Positions 30,540-42,446 of a DNA stretch of 64,000 nucleotides are shown piece by piece (within the stretch, counting starts at the first letter, position 1; every line of letters starts with the position of its first letter). A program made the position numbers and the translations under genes. The stretch comes from Miscanthus floridulus. Lineage: Eukaryota > Streptophyta > Magnoliopsida > Poales > Poaceae. The DNA lies in assembly GCF_019320115.1 (NCBI RefSeq), contig NC_089587.1:86564113-86628112 (forward strand), given 5' to 3'. Under the pieces are notes generated by a model. It was not told the DNA's origin. It saw only the letters and a program-made list of their open reading frames with translations, and did no database searches.

Positions 30540-33202
30540 TGGATCGGCTATGGGCTTTCACCATTGACTCTAAATTCTAATGGCAATAGAAAAACTATTT
30601 GAATATTAGCCGATGGTTGCTTTCTATTGGCTATTTGCTTGGTACGCCACAGTTGAGTTTTACCGGATGGCTGAGCATGTTATATCTCCTTATTCCTTAG
30701 GCATTGCTCTCTTCTCTTCTGGCTTCTTGTTAAACCTCCGGGGCACCATTGGCCTTCCTGTCAAACATATTTCCTCTGGTTGCTTCCTTCTTCATGATCA
30801 ACCCAGTCTTGGTCAACAACTCTTTTTCCTAGCCGATCTTGAATACTTTTATTTTTTAAGCGTCGATCCATGTTATTATGATGATATGCATCCTGGGCAT
30901 GGATAGACCGGCGATTGACTTGAGATTGCCTAAACTCCCAATATTGATTGCTGCATTCTGGACAGTTATGTCTGGTAGGCAATTTCAAACCTTTGTTCCA
31001 ACAGTATCTGAAGAAAGGACAATTCTAGTGCGATTCGGCTTGCTTCCTTTCATACCTCTCTTCTTCCAGTTGACGCTGGTATTCTTGATCCTCAAATCAT
31101 CGCTGATAATCTTTTTTTTTCTGCCGCTGCCACTTGTTTAACAGGATCTGAGATATGACTCATGGCTTTGTTGCTCCATCCTTTGATGTCTCCCCCTGTT
31201 CATATCGGCTCCTCTGCTGATTACGATGTTTTCTAATCTCTCTATATTCATCAGCCGATATTTGCATTTTGGGATCAACTGTTCTAGCTTCTCTCGATTT
31301 GGTCGATGTTAGGACCTTAGTTTTCCCTTATAACCCAACATCAACCATATTTTGATCTCTTGGGAAAGAATTATCATCCACCTTCATCTTCTGAGGTGCA
31401 TCAAACTTGAACCTCCCTTGCTGAATAGCCCTCCATATATGCTGTCGAAAAATTCTGCATTCATTGGTGGAATGAGAAGTAGCATTATAGAACTTGTAGA
31501 ACTTCTTATTCTTTAACTGTTTAGGGGGCAACATAACATGATTGTCTAGAAATTTGATCTGGCCCGTCTTAAGTAAGAAGTCAAAGAGCTTGTCCGATTT
31601 TGTGACATCGAAGTCATAGCTCTCCTCGACTCCTCTTCCCTAAGGATTTGGCACCATTACTGTCTTCTTGCCCCAATTCCATTCAGCCGCAGCAATGTTC
31701 TCTTCTTCATCTTCATAGCCATCATCTGCTGAGTATGGATCATAAGCTTCGGCTACGGTGGTACTCTTCTGGAATCGGGTATCTCTGCGCATACTCTGGA
31801 ATTGGCTATTGAGCGCTACTACTCATTGAGCCAATTGACCTAAGTTGTTAAATTCTTGTCCTAACAACTTTTGTTTCCACATTGGCAATATTCCTTATAC
31901 AGCTAAAGCAGCTAGCTAATCATCGGCCACATTCAATGAGAAGCACAAGTTTCTAGTCTCCTAGAATCTCTAAAGAAACTCAATGCCCGATTCATTAGTC
32001 CTCTGTCTCATGGTTGTTAAATCGGTTATCTTCTTTTCTCTAGTTCTAGTGTAAAAATATAGATGAAACTTCTTTTCTAGGTCAGCCCAATTGGCAATGG
32101 ACTTGACTGGTAGTGACGAAAACCAAATGAAGGCTGCCCTAACAGGGATAAGGAGAATAAACGAACTCGATGGGCATCCTCAACTGACGCTTCGCCCAAT
32201 TGTGTAAGATACCGACTGACATATTCTATTATGCTCGTACTGTCTTGACTGGTGAACTTGGCAAACTCTAGGAGCCTGTAATTTGTTGGAAGAGTGACCA
32301 AATCATACCATTCTGGATATGAGTGTTTGTACGAAAAGGTCAGCCCCTTTGGCTTCAGACCGAACTGATTCTTCATCATCTCGGTCACCTTCAGCAGCAA
32401 CTCGTCAGCTTGTAGATTTGGGTTTCTCGGTACTTGCTGACCCATCTGTGGATTGAAATCTTGCGTGCCTTGATATCCTAGATTTGGCATCATGTGGAGG
32501 GTGTTATAATCAGTGTCATAGTGATAGCCTTGTGAAATCTCAATCTATTGGGTCCTTTACTGGCTTGCTGCTTGAAGTCTCTGATTATAGACATAAGGAT
32601 CTATATCTCTACGGATCCTTTGAATTGATGGTGCTATTTTTTGAGCCAACGACAGTATGTGGCCTGATGTGCCAGAATTGATCACCTAATTCTAACCTTG
32701 CCCCACCGGCTGTTGCACATGCTGTATTGATGGTCCGGGATTGTACTGTATCTGATTCATAGTAGTACCTATAGTTTGTTCAGATGAACCTTGAAGTGTC
32801 TGGACGTCACTATTACTAGCTGGTGCTGCTTCTTGATGGCTGGTACTAACTTGATTAGTCCCTTGAGTCGACAGATCTGGAATGTTGTAACAAGTCGATC
32901 CAATCTGACCAACTAGAATTCCATGAATCGCCTCTTTCATGGCGTTGTGAAATGCGTCAACGAAAGCTTCATTGTGACTTGATATGGCATCACGAATAGA
33001 TTTGTCTATGACATCCATAAAGAAATGCCTGTCTTCAGCTTCAACTGTATCTGTCTGCCCGTGTAGTAGAACTCTTGGTAGTGGAAATTTCTGAATAATT
33101 GTGCTGTCACGTGTTTTGGTGTAGGACAACAAACACTTCTTCTATAGCTTTGCTGATGGTATCCTTATCTTCATTAGGTAGGTCATTGTTGTGAGCTGCC
33201 AT
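30540..33202 (-). pseudogene. E3 gag, running into RT without a protease domain
   Basis: It starts at ATG 33202 (MAAHNNDLPNEDKDTISKAI); a TGA after about 31 codons and a frame change lead to VEAEDRHFFMDVIDKSIRDA (33030). The capsid core lies at 32493-32077 (YPEWYDLVTLPTNYRLLEFAKF, VSRYLTQLGEASVEDAHRVR). A zinc-finger-like stretch KFYKFYNATSHSTNECRIFR follows (about 31500), and then a linker RHNCPECSNQYWEFRQSQVN (about 30960). Near 30570 VFLLPLEFRVNGE passes within a few codons to PIQAVSFENLF, which in related elements lies after the protease. No D-[ST]-G/D-G-G protease motif is found between. Confidence 0.75.
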
Positions 33203-33219
33203 GATGATTGTGGTGTCCC

Positions 33220-33240
33220 ACCAGGTGTGCCAGAAACATG
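33220..33240 (-). other. E3 primer binding site region
   Basis: Just past the 5' LTR end (minus ...TGTCAACA) the strand reads CATGTTTCTGGCACACCTGG, matching the TTTCTGGC-type junction of this grass family. The gag ATG follows at 33202. Confidence 0.6.
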
Positions 33241-35040
33241 TGTTGACATAGAATTTTCATCTCTGTGCCATGGACACACGTAGCAAGCCAGAAGGGTCCG
33301 CTCGATGGAGCAGATCCGCCTAGCTTCAGCGCAAGGGTGGTCGATCCTGCACAATCCTCTCGAGACATGCCAGTCAATTTGACCCTGCAATTAACAAGGA
33401 GAGAAAGATCATCAGTAATTAAGGGTGGAACATGCCGGTGTTGCCAGATAGTCCTGAATGTGCGGCTCTGAGAGCCGATATGAGAGGAGATCAACTAAAT
33501 AGTCGATTCCAGCATATTTATAAGAATAAATCGATTAAAATTTATGGGGTCGTATAAGAAGAATCGGTTATCATTCAGGATAAATATTATTTAAGCAAAT
33601 ATTAATCAATGACAATAAGATATCAATGATGATCAGTTTATACTGAGCCAATGATTACAAGTAACTGAACTTCCTTTTATATAAAGAGACAATTCAACAC
33701 CACTTAACCATTTAATAAAGAAAAAATTAATGAACATGTTAGATCTCATCCATCACCATGACCAGTGGGGCATGAGGCAGAATCTTGCAGGCCGTAGTAA
33801 CAACAATAGACTCGATGACCCTAACTCATTTCTAATATCAGTGGGGCATGAGGCAGAATCATGCAGGCCGTAATACAATAATAAGATCATGGGGCTAACA
33901 TATCTTTCAACTTATCTTTACTTCAATGATCTCATAATGTGAACTGTTCATGAAAGCGCTCGATATCGGCTAAATAGCTGATTCAGGCAAAGCGTACAGT
34001 TAAGGTCATGCCTTCTTAGGAATGGGTCTACTAGCTAACGATCCCCACTCCCCGGTGCCAACAGTGGGGTGAGAGGTAGAATCCCACAGGCCATGATGAT
34101 GGGCCATGGAACGGTTTTTATTAACTAATAGATCTACTCAAGATTGGACATGCCTTAACCACACGCCATGCACGATTAAGATTGATGTAAAACAGCCTAT
34201 AAAAATATAACTCATCGCTTAAGATGTAGATTAGATCAATTTTAAATTAGCAAACGATGAGTTAAACAAGATATAAGGCCGATCCAGATCAATCTCAATC
34301 GGGAAGAGTGATATTGCTGTAATTAGATAAACGTGAAAGCAATAAGCAATATTGGTAACTTAATGAATCTACCAAAGACTACCATACTAAGGTAGAGTCA
34401 ATAACTTGACCTTGATCTAATTCAAGCAGTGGGGTGTGAGGCAGAATCACATAGGCCATACTTGAATTAGACAAGAGTCGATAACTAGCCTATACCAGAG
34501 TCGCAGTGGGGGTCGACCGGATCGATGCAGCCATACGAACAGAGGTATAAACCATGACGGTACTTACATATGAGCAGTGGAGGTCGACCGGATCGATGCA
34601 GCCATACTCATTGAAGAACTCGCCGAGATCTACTCTACTCCTACTCCTAAGGGGTGGCCGGAGCCAAAAAAAGTAATTGACTTGTATTTGATTGATTGTT
34701 CTCTTTTACAATAGCTGGGGCTTGACATTTATACTCGGGACCTACGCATGACTCATGTCTAAGCATGACTCATCACAATTTTTTGACCCTAAAGAAAACA
34801 TTCCTAATTTAAGATAACTTAGACTCTAGTCTTTCCCTTTCTGTAGAGTCCGGCATGTTTCGACCTGGCACTGAACGTAGCCTTTGTTGCTATCCACTAG
34901 CGCTATCCGAGGAGGGCCGATTCCAATTTCTACATCCGAATCAGCTATTTCTGATCTGCACGCAATTTATTCCTTGGTGACATGATCTTGGAAGCTTTTG
35001 AGTCCCTATGACTTTTTTCTTCCAAATTTCGATGTAAACA
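33241..35040 (-). repeat. E3 5' LTR, full length
   Basis: 1800 bp with + strand ends TGTTGACA and TGTAAACA. A minus-strand TATAAAT box is at 34733-34727. The phrase AGTGGGGCATGAGGCAGAATC occurs at 33771 and again near 33840, a partial internal repeat, and shorter GTGGGGTGAGAGG relatives lie at 34064 and 34432. The last 1223 bases pair with the 3' LTR. Confidence 0.8.
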
Positions 35041-35079
35041 ATATCATATAAAGTAGTGATAACATCTAAAGTTACTTAC

Positions 35080-35446
35080 TTTCCCCCTTGGGTCAAATCA
35101 GTGGGCGTCTCTCATGAGGTATCGGTCACTGAGGGAGGCTCATGGGACCTCGCAAGTAGACGCTCGATGAACTAGAGGAAGCGGAACCCCCTAGTGTATC
35201 GTCGTCCTCCTACACTTCCTCCTACGCCTCCTCCTACGCGTTCTCCTGCGCCTCCTCCTATGCGTCCTCCTACACCTCCTCAGCGTCCTCCTAGGGCACC
35301 TACTCCTCCTCCTCCTCCTCCTCACACAATGGGGTGGTAGGCGATGGCTTCCTCATATGGCTGCTCCTCCTCCTACTCTCCCCCAGTGCAGTGGTCGTTG
35401 TCCTTTCGTACAAGGACGCTAGCTTCCTCATCCCACAGTCCACCAT
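35080..35446 (-). pseudogene. CACTA TNPA-like gene, first exon
   Basis: It starts at ATG 35446 (MVDCGMRKLASLYERTTTTA), runs through an acidic Glu repeat whose GAG/TAG codons give several stops, and ends with SSSVYLRGPMSLPQ and ERRPLI*PKGE before a clean donor (AAA|GTAAGTAAC, intron from 35079). E3 lies 39 bases into the intron. The downstream exons continue at 24013. The Glu run on minus explains the Leu/Pro ORF seen on the other strand at 35334. Confidence 0.7.
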
Positions 35447-35567
35447 CTTTGTTCAATCACCAACAATTAAAAAGAGTAAACCAATAAGCATAGATAAACA
35501 AGAAGTACTTAGAAAGAGATGCAAAATAAACAAAACATAATTACAAAATAGCATAGTATTACATGTA

Positions 35568-38500
35568 TTAGAAATAATCTTCATAATCAGGATTAGCTGG
35601 ATCATAGGTCTCATCATCACTATCAATCATGTCGAAATAATCAACACTATCCGAATGAGCAATGTTGTCATTGTCATTGTCTAAATGTAATCGCTCAAGC
35701 ATTTGTAAGTCCTTCACATTTTGCACCTCATCTCCAGCGTCCTCTTCAATAACCATTTCATTGTCTACTTCCATTCCGATCGCTTCGGTTAAGTCTATAT
35801 CAAACCTCTCTTCTAGTCCCTTTTCTTGAAAGAACTCTCCATTATATGTGTTTGGGTCTAAGTTGTAATCTTCATCGTTTGGGATAGGCACTTTACCGTG
35901 TGGCGATACCCTGTGCATAATATCCCAACCCTTAAGATGCCTTTTGGTTTGACACGCATATGGGAGATAATAAACTTGCGTGGCCTGTTGGGCCACAATA
36001 CAGACATCGTCTCCTGGTAAGATGGAATCCTATCAAATTTTGACTAGCCCAAGATTAGAATATGTCCATCTCATTACTTTAGGATCAAACCAATGACATT
36101 TGAATATGACAGGATTAAAAGGTTTAGAACCATGAAACTTGAGTTCGTATATTTCTTCAATTCTTCCATAATACTCGACCTCATCAATGCCGGGCGTAAA
36201 AACTCTAGAACTTGTAGTTCTTCGATTGGGCCAATTCTGCTCATAGCTTGTTGTGCGAAAGCGATATCCATTCACATCATAACCGGAAAATGACCTGACC
36301 CTATAGGCAAAGCCATTGGCAACCTATCTCAACTCGGCACACATAGACGCATCCCTCTGGCCCTAAAAGCTCAAGCATGATACATCGTATGAGTAACTTG
36401 GAATGTCAAACTAAGTACGAGCTAAATTGGATGGTACCTTCCGTTTGAACCAAGAAATGAAATCAGGCATTCCATTTCTCGCACCCTATCTAAGAAGGGT
36501 ATCTAGCTGCTGTGGGGTAGGATCCCTTGATTGACGCCAGAATTCATAAAGAAATTCCCTATACCAATGAGAAACAAGGGGGTTGGATGCAGAATAGTGA
36601 CAACATATTTAACAAGTTTGTTGAGAACTTACTGCATGTACGACGCCACTTCATCAAGGTTGGTCAATAAGTATAGCATGATATGGTGCCACTCTTCATG
36701 ATTCAAGGTCTTGGGGGTCAATGCACTTGTGCTTCCGAGTTGCCCTTGTAAAAGGCTAAGGTTCGATTCATTTTTGTCAGCATTGTAATGAGGGGGTGGA
36801 TTATGCACGCTAGGGAGGTTGTCACCATAGTATGTTGTTGTGAAGTTCACCACCTCCTCCAGAATGTATGCCTCTGCAATGGAAGCCTCGATTTTGCATT
36901 TATTTCTACATTTCTTTCAAAGAACCTTTAGACATCTCTCGATTGGATAGCACCAACAACCTTGCTCGGCCCCCCATTCGTGCCTCATACGGGAGGTGCA
37001 AAATCAAATGCTGCATCAGATTGAAGAAGCCGGGTGGAAAGATCTTCTCCAACTTACAGAGCAACACAAGTGCCATTCTTTCGAAGTCAGCAATCATGGT
37101 TCGAGATAACTCCTTGGCACAAAGCTAGCAAAAGAAATAGCTCAACTCTGCCAGCACTAGCCAGACATGCTCAGGGATATAGCCTCGAACCATTGCTGGA
37201 AGAAGCCGCTCAATCCATGTTGTAGTCATGACTCTTCATCCCTAAGACTCGCATAGTAGATAAGTTCACTCCCCTCCTCAGATTAGCTGCATACCCATCA
37301 AGGAACATTAACGTATGCATCCATTCTAGTACTTCCCTCCTTTGGGGCTTACTCAAGACAAAATCGGCCTTAGGCCTTCTCCATGTCTTGCCATGACTAG
37401 GAGGCTTCATATGTTGGTTTGGTCTATCGCATAACATTGCCAGATCCACTCTAGCCTTAACGTTGTCCTTTGACTTGTCAGGAATGTCCATGATTGTTGC
37501 CCAAAGTGCCTCGGCAACATTCTTTTCAGTGTGCATTACATCAATGTTGTGTGGAAGGAGAAGGTCATCAAAATAGGGGAGCTGAGTCAAGCCCGACTTA
37601 TGAGTCCACATATGTTGCTCACCATATCACACAAAACCACCTTCTGGATTGACCACGAGACCATCTATCTGTTCACGAACTGCAACACCAGTCATTATCG
37701 ATGGTGCAGGGTCTGTCATTATGACACCTTTCATAAAGTTCTTGACATCTCGTCTGAATGCATGGTCAAGAGGGAGGAATTGCTGATGTTTGTCGAACGA
37801 TGAATACTTGCCACCCTTCTACAATTAAATGAACTTCCCATGAACACACCAGGCGTAGAATATCCCATACGCCAGGAAGTCATACAGGGAGTAGTGGTAC
37901 CAAACATGCATTTTGAAGTTTTTCTTTGTAGCTCGGTCGTATGTCCGTACCCCTTCCTCCCAAGCATGGACCAATTCATCAATCATAGGCTCCATGAACA
38001 CACCCATATTATTTCCTGGGTGTCTAGGAATTATCAACGACAAGAATACGTTCTATCATTGAAAGCATACACCGGGGGGAGATTGAGGGGGATAACGAAC
38101 ATGAGCCAACATGTGTATGGGGCAGCCATCATTCCATAAGGATTGAACCCATCTATTGCCAGCGCAACATGTACATTACGAGCCTCTTTAGCTTTCTCAT
38201 GATGAATGCCATCAAAGTGGGTCCATGCTTCACCATCTGATCCATGTACCATCCTATCAGGATTGTATTGTTTGCCATTTTTTTGCCATGTCATCTGTTT
38301 TGCTGATTCCTCGATCATGTATAGCCGTTGGATCCTTAGTATGAACGGAAGGTGCCATAGGATTATCATGGGAATGTCAAGCTGCCTCTTCCGGCCATCA
38401 CCAGAATCTACCTCTAGGAACCTAGAGGATTTACACTTTGGACAGTACTTTGCTTCTATGTATTCTTTCCTAAATAGGATGCACCCCTTTGAGCAAGCAT

Positions 38501-39130
38501 GTATCTGCTCATATGGAATCTTAAGTGCATGAAGGAGTTTCTGTGACTCGTGCATGCTCTTTGGTAGAAGGTGACCCTCTAGAAGCAGGCTACCAATAAC
38601 TATCAACATACCATCGAAGGCGTCACGACTCAGGCTATACTAGGACTTTAACGCCATTATGTGTCCAATGGCATCTAGTTGAGAAACCTTTGTCTGGCCG
38701 TGAAGGGGTTTCTATGTCGTGGCAAACATGTCATAGAACGCCTTTGCGGTTGCCTCTGGCTCCTCCTCCATACGTCCTTCAGCGAACTGTGCCTTGTGAT
38801 AGTCATTTAACATGTCTGCTACCCTGACGTTAGCATCATAATCCTCGACGCGTGGTCTCACCACCTCCTCTCTCATACGATCAGCTTCACCATGGTAGAC
38901 CCACCTGGTATAGTCTGCCATAAATCCATTCTTCCAAAGATGTTCCCCCATGACCTTCTTCGTTTGTCTTTTCTTGTTTACACATTTGTTGTAGGGACAA
39001 CAAATTTTACTCGCTCCTTTAGCAGCCACGCCAAATGCCCTTCCAAGAAAGCATCGGTCTTATCGATCCATTCATTGGTGACCTGACCCTGACTTGCGCA
39101 GCTCGTGTACATCTACTCACGGTCCTCCAT
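35568..39130 (-). pseudogene. CACTA transposase TNP2
   Basis: From ATG 39130 (MEDRE, then a TAG where relatives have Trp): VTNEWIDKTDAFLE, a 1-base loss, then AAKGASKICCPYNKCVNKKR and GEHLWKNGFMADYTRW, the transposase-associated domain. The Transposase_21 core follows in pieces: HACSKGCILFRKEY and KYCPKCKSSRFLE (38500-38390), ARNVHVALAIDGFNPYGMMA (38180), LIIPRHPGNNMGVFMEP (38035), FDDLLLPHNIDVMHTEKNV (37560). A DUF4218-like block (FFNLMQHLILHLPYEARMGG, 37020) and a DUF4216-like end (GSKPFNPVIFKCHWFDP, then QVYYLPYACQTKRHLKGWDI) close at 35568. TNP2 would cut the transposon ends. Several stops make it inactive. Confidence 0.82.
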
Positions 39131-39228
39131 CCTCTAACATATATAGCGACGAGTAATATAAACATCAATTGCATCTACACGATATTCCTACTATCTAATA
39201 GGTGAGGATAGGTCCTAATCCCACGCGA

Positions 39229-39419
39229 GGATGCATAGGTGGGGTTAGTTTCCATGCTCTACTCCTATCCGAGATAGAATTTCGGTAACACCTCCCTGCT
39301 GTTCTCCAAATACACATCTTGTCAGGGAGAGTGTGTATCCGGAGAACAACAGGGAGATGATGCCAAAACTCTATCTCGGATCAGAGCAGACCATGGAAAC
39401 TAACCCCACCTATGCATCC
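39229..39419 (-). repeat. Long hairpin upstream of TNP2
   Basis: An inverted repeat: left arm 39229-39307 (GGATGCATAGGTGGGGTTAG at the base) pairs with right arm 39341-39419 (CTAACCCCACCTATGCATCC at the base). Pairing continues inward (TACACA/TGTGTA) to a loop of about 12 bases. The arms are mostly complementary with a few bulges (for example CTCCTATCCGAGATAG against CTATCTCGGATCAGAG). It lies about 100-290 bases before the TNP2 ATG, probably in its leader. A related phrase TTTCGGCAGCACCTCCC recurs at about 39750. Confidence 0.85.
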
Positions 39420-39589
39420 GTGAGCTGTCCAAAAAGCATGGACAATTCGAAACATATACGGTTTTAGATATGGAAATATCTACATATTTTCAACCATATC
39501 TCTTTCGAACGAGAGACGCCTAATTGGGTTACGTGATCTACGACCATGATACGGAAAGAGGGGTTATACCTAGGGTGGCGGTGAAGTCA

Positions 39590-40420
39590 GGCTAGCGGAG
39601 TCGTGGCGGGTCAGTGCAGTGGTGAGGCGACGCGGTGCAGGCAGACCCACAGCAGCGAGGAAGGCGATCGGGGTCGTCGAGGTACTCCGGCTTCGCTACG
39701 ACGGGCTCTTCTCTACAAAAAAAGAAACATAAAACTGTCAATACAAAATTTCGGCAGCACCTCCCCTGCACGGTGAGGTGTCCAAAACCTACAAGAAAAC
39801 CAATGGCATGATGACCGACATGCACATATATATGAACGACACGATGGCCGACACGCACAAGATTATATCCAACAACATATATATAACAATGCCACAACCA
39901 CTCCTACGACTACCACCACTGCTACTCTATCACTACTACTACCGCAACTACTAGTAATACTACGACGATGATGACGGTAGGGCATACCTAGTGGGCGTCG
40001 TAGGGCGGCAATGGTGAAGGGGCCAAGGCGCTGTTGGACAAGGCGACGACTGGGGAAGCACCGGGGACGGCGCGGGCGCGGCCGGCGGCGGGGCTGGCGC
40101 CTCCTCCTTCTTCCTCCTTCCTCCTCCTCCTTCTCTTCCTCCTTCCTCCTCCCTCTCCTCCTCCTCCTCTCTTTCTCCTCCTCCTCCGGTGGCACGGCGT
40201 GGGGGGCGGCGCGGGCGGGGGCGGCGGCGGAGCTGGCGGGGGCGGCGGCATGGGTCGGGGCGGCGGCGGCGGTGCATGCATGTATACAGTAGCCATAGAG
40301 CTCAAGGGGAAAATCGATTTCGTGAAGAGGCCAACTTTGGTTTACAAGCATCATACGTGAAAACTTGCGCGAAACCTCCTCAAATTTTTATCACAACCTC
40401 CACATATGATATCTTGACAT
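39590..40420 (-). other. CACTA 5' region with extreme GC/CCTCCT tracts
   Basis: Between the hairpin and the right subterminal repeats is a purine/pyrimidine-skewed block (40095-40275) of TCCTCC and GGCGGC runs. Proline- or arginine-rich ORFs appear in five frames and none shows a domain. A minus-strand SSMATVYMHAPPPP start at about 40308 belongs to a segment also present near the F-box fragment (15640-15681). Confidence 0.5.
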
Positions 40421-40774
40421 CTTGACAAGTTTCATGATTTTCGGACTTCGTTTGTTTTTTATAGAATTTAATAATAACTCGACCACAAGTTCATGGTCAT
40501 GTTTCGTGAACAAAATGTTCAAAATTGGTGGTCTGTTCCTGGATACGGCCTCACATTATACTAAATAACATGAATATCATTTTCCATTCATTTTTTTCAT
40601 TATTCGAATGACTAGCAGTTATAATTTGAATTATCCAAGAAAATTCAATTAAATGAAATAAATTAAAGAAATATAGAAAAAGTCCGAGAAATGTGTCATA
40701 TTGGAACATGGAGTACCAGGTATTGTCTGAGGACTGCAAAAAAAGTTTGGAGGTCAAAAGTGAAAAAATATGGT

Positions 40775-41060
40775 TTGCCGAGTGTCAATAAAAAATGACA
40801 CTCGGCAAAGGAGCCTCTTTGCTGAGTGTCACGAGAAGACACTCGGCAAAGGATTAACGGCGGCTGCCGGCCGTTAACGGCGACAGCTCTTTGCCGAGTG
40901 TTATTGTTTGACATTCGGCAAATCTGATCTTTGCCGAGTGTTATTTTTTGCCGAGTGCCAGTTGTTTGCCGAGTGCTTTTTCTCTGGCACTCGGCTAACA
41001 GCCTCTTTACCGAGTGCCCGATAAAAAATACTCGACAAAGTCTGGAACACTCAACAAAGA
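40775..41060. repeat. CACTA right subterminal repeat block
   Basis: About twelve CTTTGCCGAGTG words in both orientations with point changes, mirroring the left block. It is TNPA-type binding site DNA by analogy with En/Spm. Confidence 0.85.
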
Positions 41061-41077
41061 AGCCGGTTCTGGTAGTG
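41048..41077 (-). repeat. CACTA right terminal inverted repeat
   Basis: On minus it reads CACTACCAGAACCGGCTTCT then TTGTTGAGTG. The right flank trinucleotide is ACT. Confidence 0.8.
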
Positions 41078-42446
41078 ACTTAGACCGTAGGGCCCCACCA
41101 CGACAACATGAAGAGGATGCGTTGCGCACACGAGGAACGAAGCGAATTAACGAAATAACGAAGGCGAGGGAGCTCGTGCCTCCAAGCCCTATGGTTTGAC
41201 AACGGAGTCGAGGAGACGCGAGTTACAAGTGGAATGTGAAATTAATCGATCGATTCCAGTCGTGACATGCAGACACTCCTGCTAATGCTGGCGCTTCATT
41301 TCAGCTGCCGGCCACCATGTACACACACCACCTCCTTCAATCCTCGCATGTCGGCATGTGGTATATGTGACCTATAGGCACGTATATCGGGTCTTTTTAC
41401 CCCGTCTTTATGTTGGGGTTTTTTTCCACAAAAACTCTCTGCTGAAGCCTAGAGACGGCACCCTGCTCGTCGCTTCACGAAAGGATGATGCTAGCTCGTG
41501 CTCCCACGTCTATAGATGGCTTTGTCGCTGCCTTAGCAGCTGCGGTGCGTTCGTGATTCGGTGAGTAGCAGCGCGGCAACAGCGCTGCAGCCGGCCATAG
41601 CGGTGCCATTCGTTCCGATTTATTTCATATATTAGCAAGGAGCTAATGACAAGAATACGAAGAATTAGAGGGTTCCAGGTGAAACAATGTAATAAAACAT
41701 AAGAGAGAAATAAATAGTAAAAGTTGACCTCATGATTTACATAAAATTTAGGGTTCCCAACGTAAAATAGTCTATTAGCTTCTTCGTCTTTTTCAAGAAC
41801 GCCCAAATCGGCTGAAATTTATCAAGCCTATGTAAAACTGAAATCAAATCAAAAAATTATGATTGAAATTTTGTTAGGTTCCTTTTGAGTAGAAATATAA
41901 CATAGAAGTGACAGATCACATGCTACGCTTTGAACGTTCGATGTATATTTTATTTTGTGGAACCTTAAGTGCATTTTTGTAGAAAATGGTTGTGCTCAAT
42001 AAAATCCTCCAAAATTTAGGGTAAGTTACTCATGTTAGTGTGACACTATAATAAAAAATTTGACCACCAAAAAGCCTTCAAGGGAGCAAAGAAAATTAGA
42101 AAAATGTTGTGATCATATATAATAAATGACTCATATTTATGTTTTAAAAATATTATAATGAAGTTCATCCTATTCATGTTTGATCCGTTTTCTATGAAAT
42201 TACAACAAATGATATATAAAACGGTATCCATGATTGATTCTGGCTACATGCAAAACATTAAGTAGCTTGCAGACAGTGAGACACATAGTCCATTGTACAA
42301 CATATCTTTTTAGATTCCAAGAACATAGAGACAAGGAGTTGTTTGTGGGTTGAAAATGCCCTAAAGGAGCACATGCGTCATGGGTGGGACCTATGCTGCT
42401 TCAAACATTATGCTATTGGCCTATTGATGTACTGTAGGAGTACGTG
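41078..42446. other. Intergenic DNA, no gene recognised
   Basis: Sequence between the CACTA end and the E4 LTR. 41590-42250 is AT-rich. ORFs of 60-98 codons on both strands show no family resemblance, and no clear repeat structure is seen. Confidence 0.5.

Larger units (their letters stand above)
24014..35040 (-). mobile_element. E3: Tat-lineage Ty3/gypsy retrotransposon nested in CACTA
   Basis: Minus orientation: 5' LTR 35040-33241, primer site, gag from ATG 33202, RT with YIDDVMIKS, two RNase H domains, integrase to 27236, antisense gene on + (26236-27014), polypurine tract and 3' LTR 25237-24014. The LTRs are nearly identical over their shared 1.22 kb, so the insertion is fairly recent. 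The 3' LTR lacks the 577 bases that match 33241-33817 and there is no target duplication: the right flank is ATATC, the left TGAAT. The protease domain appears to be missing. It sits 39 bases past the donor of a TNPA intron. Confidence 0.87.
21699..41077 (-). mobile_element. CACTA (En/Spm) DNA transposon, interrupted by E3
   Basis: It starts CACTACCGGATTCAGCTTCT at 21699 and ends, read on minus from 41077, CACTACCAGAACCGGCTTCT. Both ends are followed by dense CTTTGCCGAGTG/CACTCGGCAAAG repeats. Genes run on minus in the order TNP2 then TNPA. The retrotransposon E3 (24014-35040) lies inside; without it the element is about 8.4 kb. The 3-bp flanks (CAA and ACT) do not match, so a target duplication is not preserved. 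TNP2 has stops and a frameshift, so this copy cannot supply transposase. Confidence 0.85.

Noticed and set aside
30613..31141. + strand hydrophobic ORFs inside E3
   Set aside because: They are shadows of the minus-strand gag linker (RHNCPECSNQYWEFRQSQVN) and have no start context or domain.
35334..35540. Leu/Val-rich ORF MVGDGFLIWLLLLLLSPSAV as a membrane peptide
   Set aside because: It is the complement of the TNPA first exon with its Glu-codon run; no other support.
39863..40360. Arg/Pro/Gly-rich ORFs near the CACTA right end
   Set aside because: They come from TCCTCC and GGCGGC runs, are open on both strands in five frames and have no domain.
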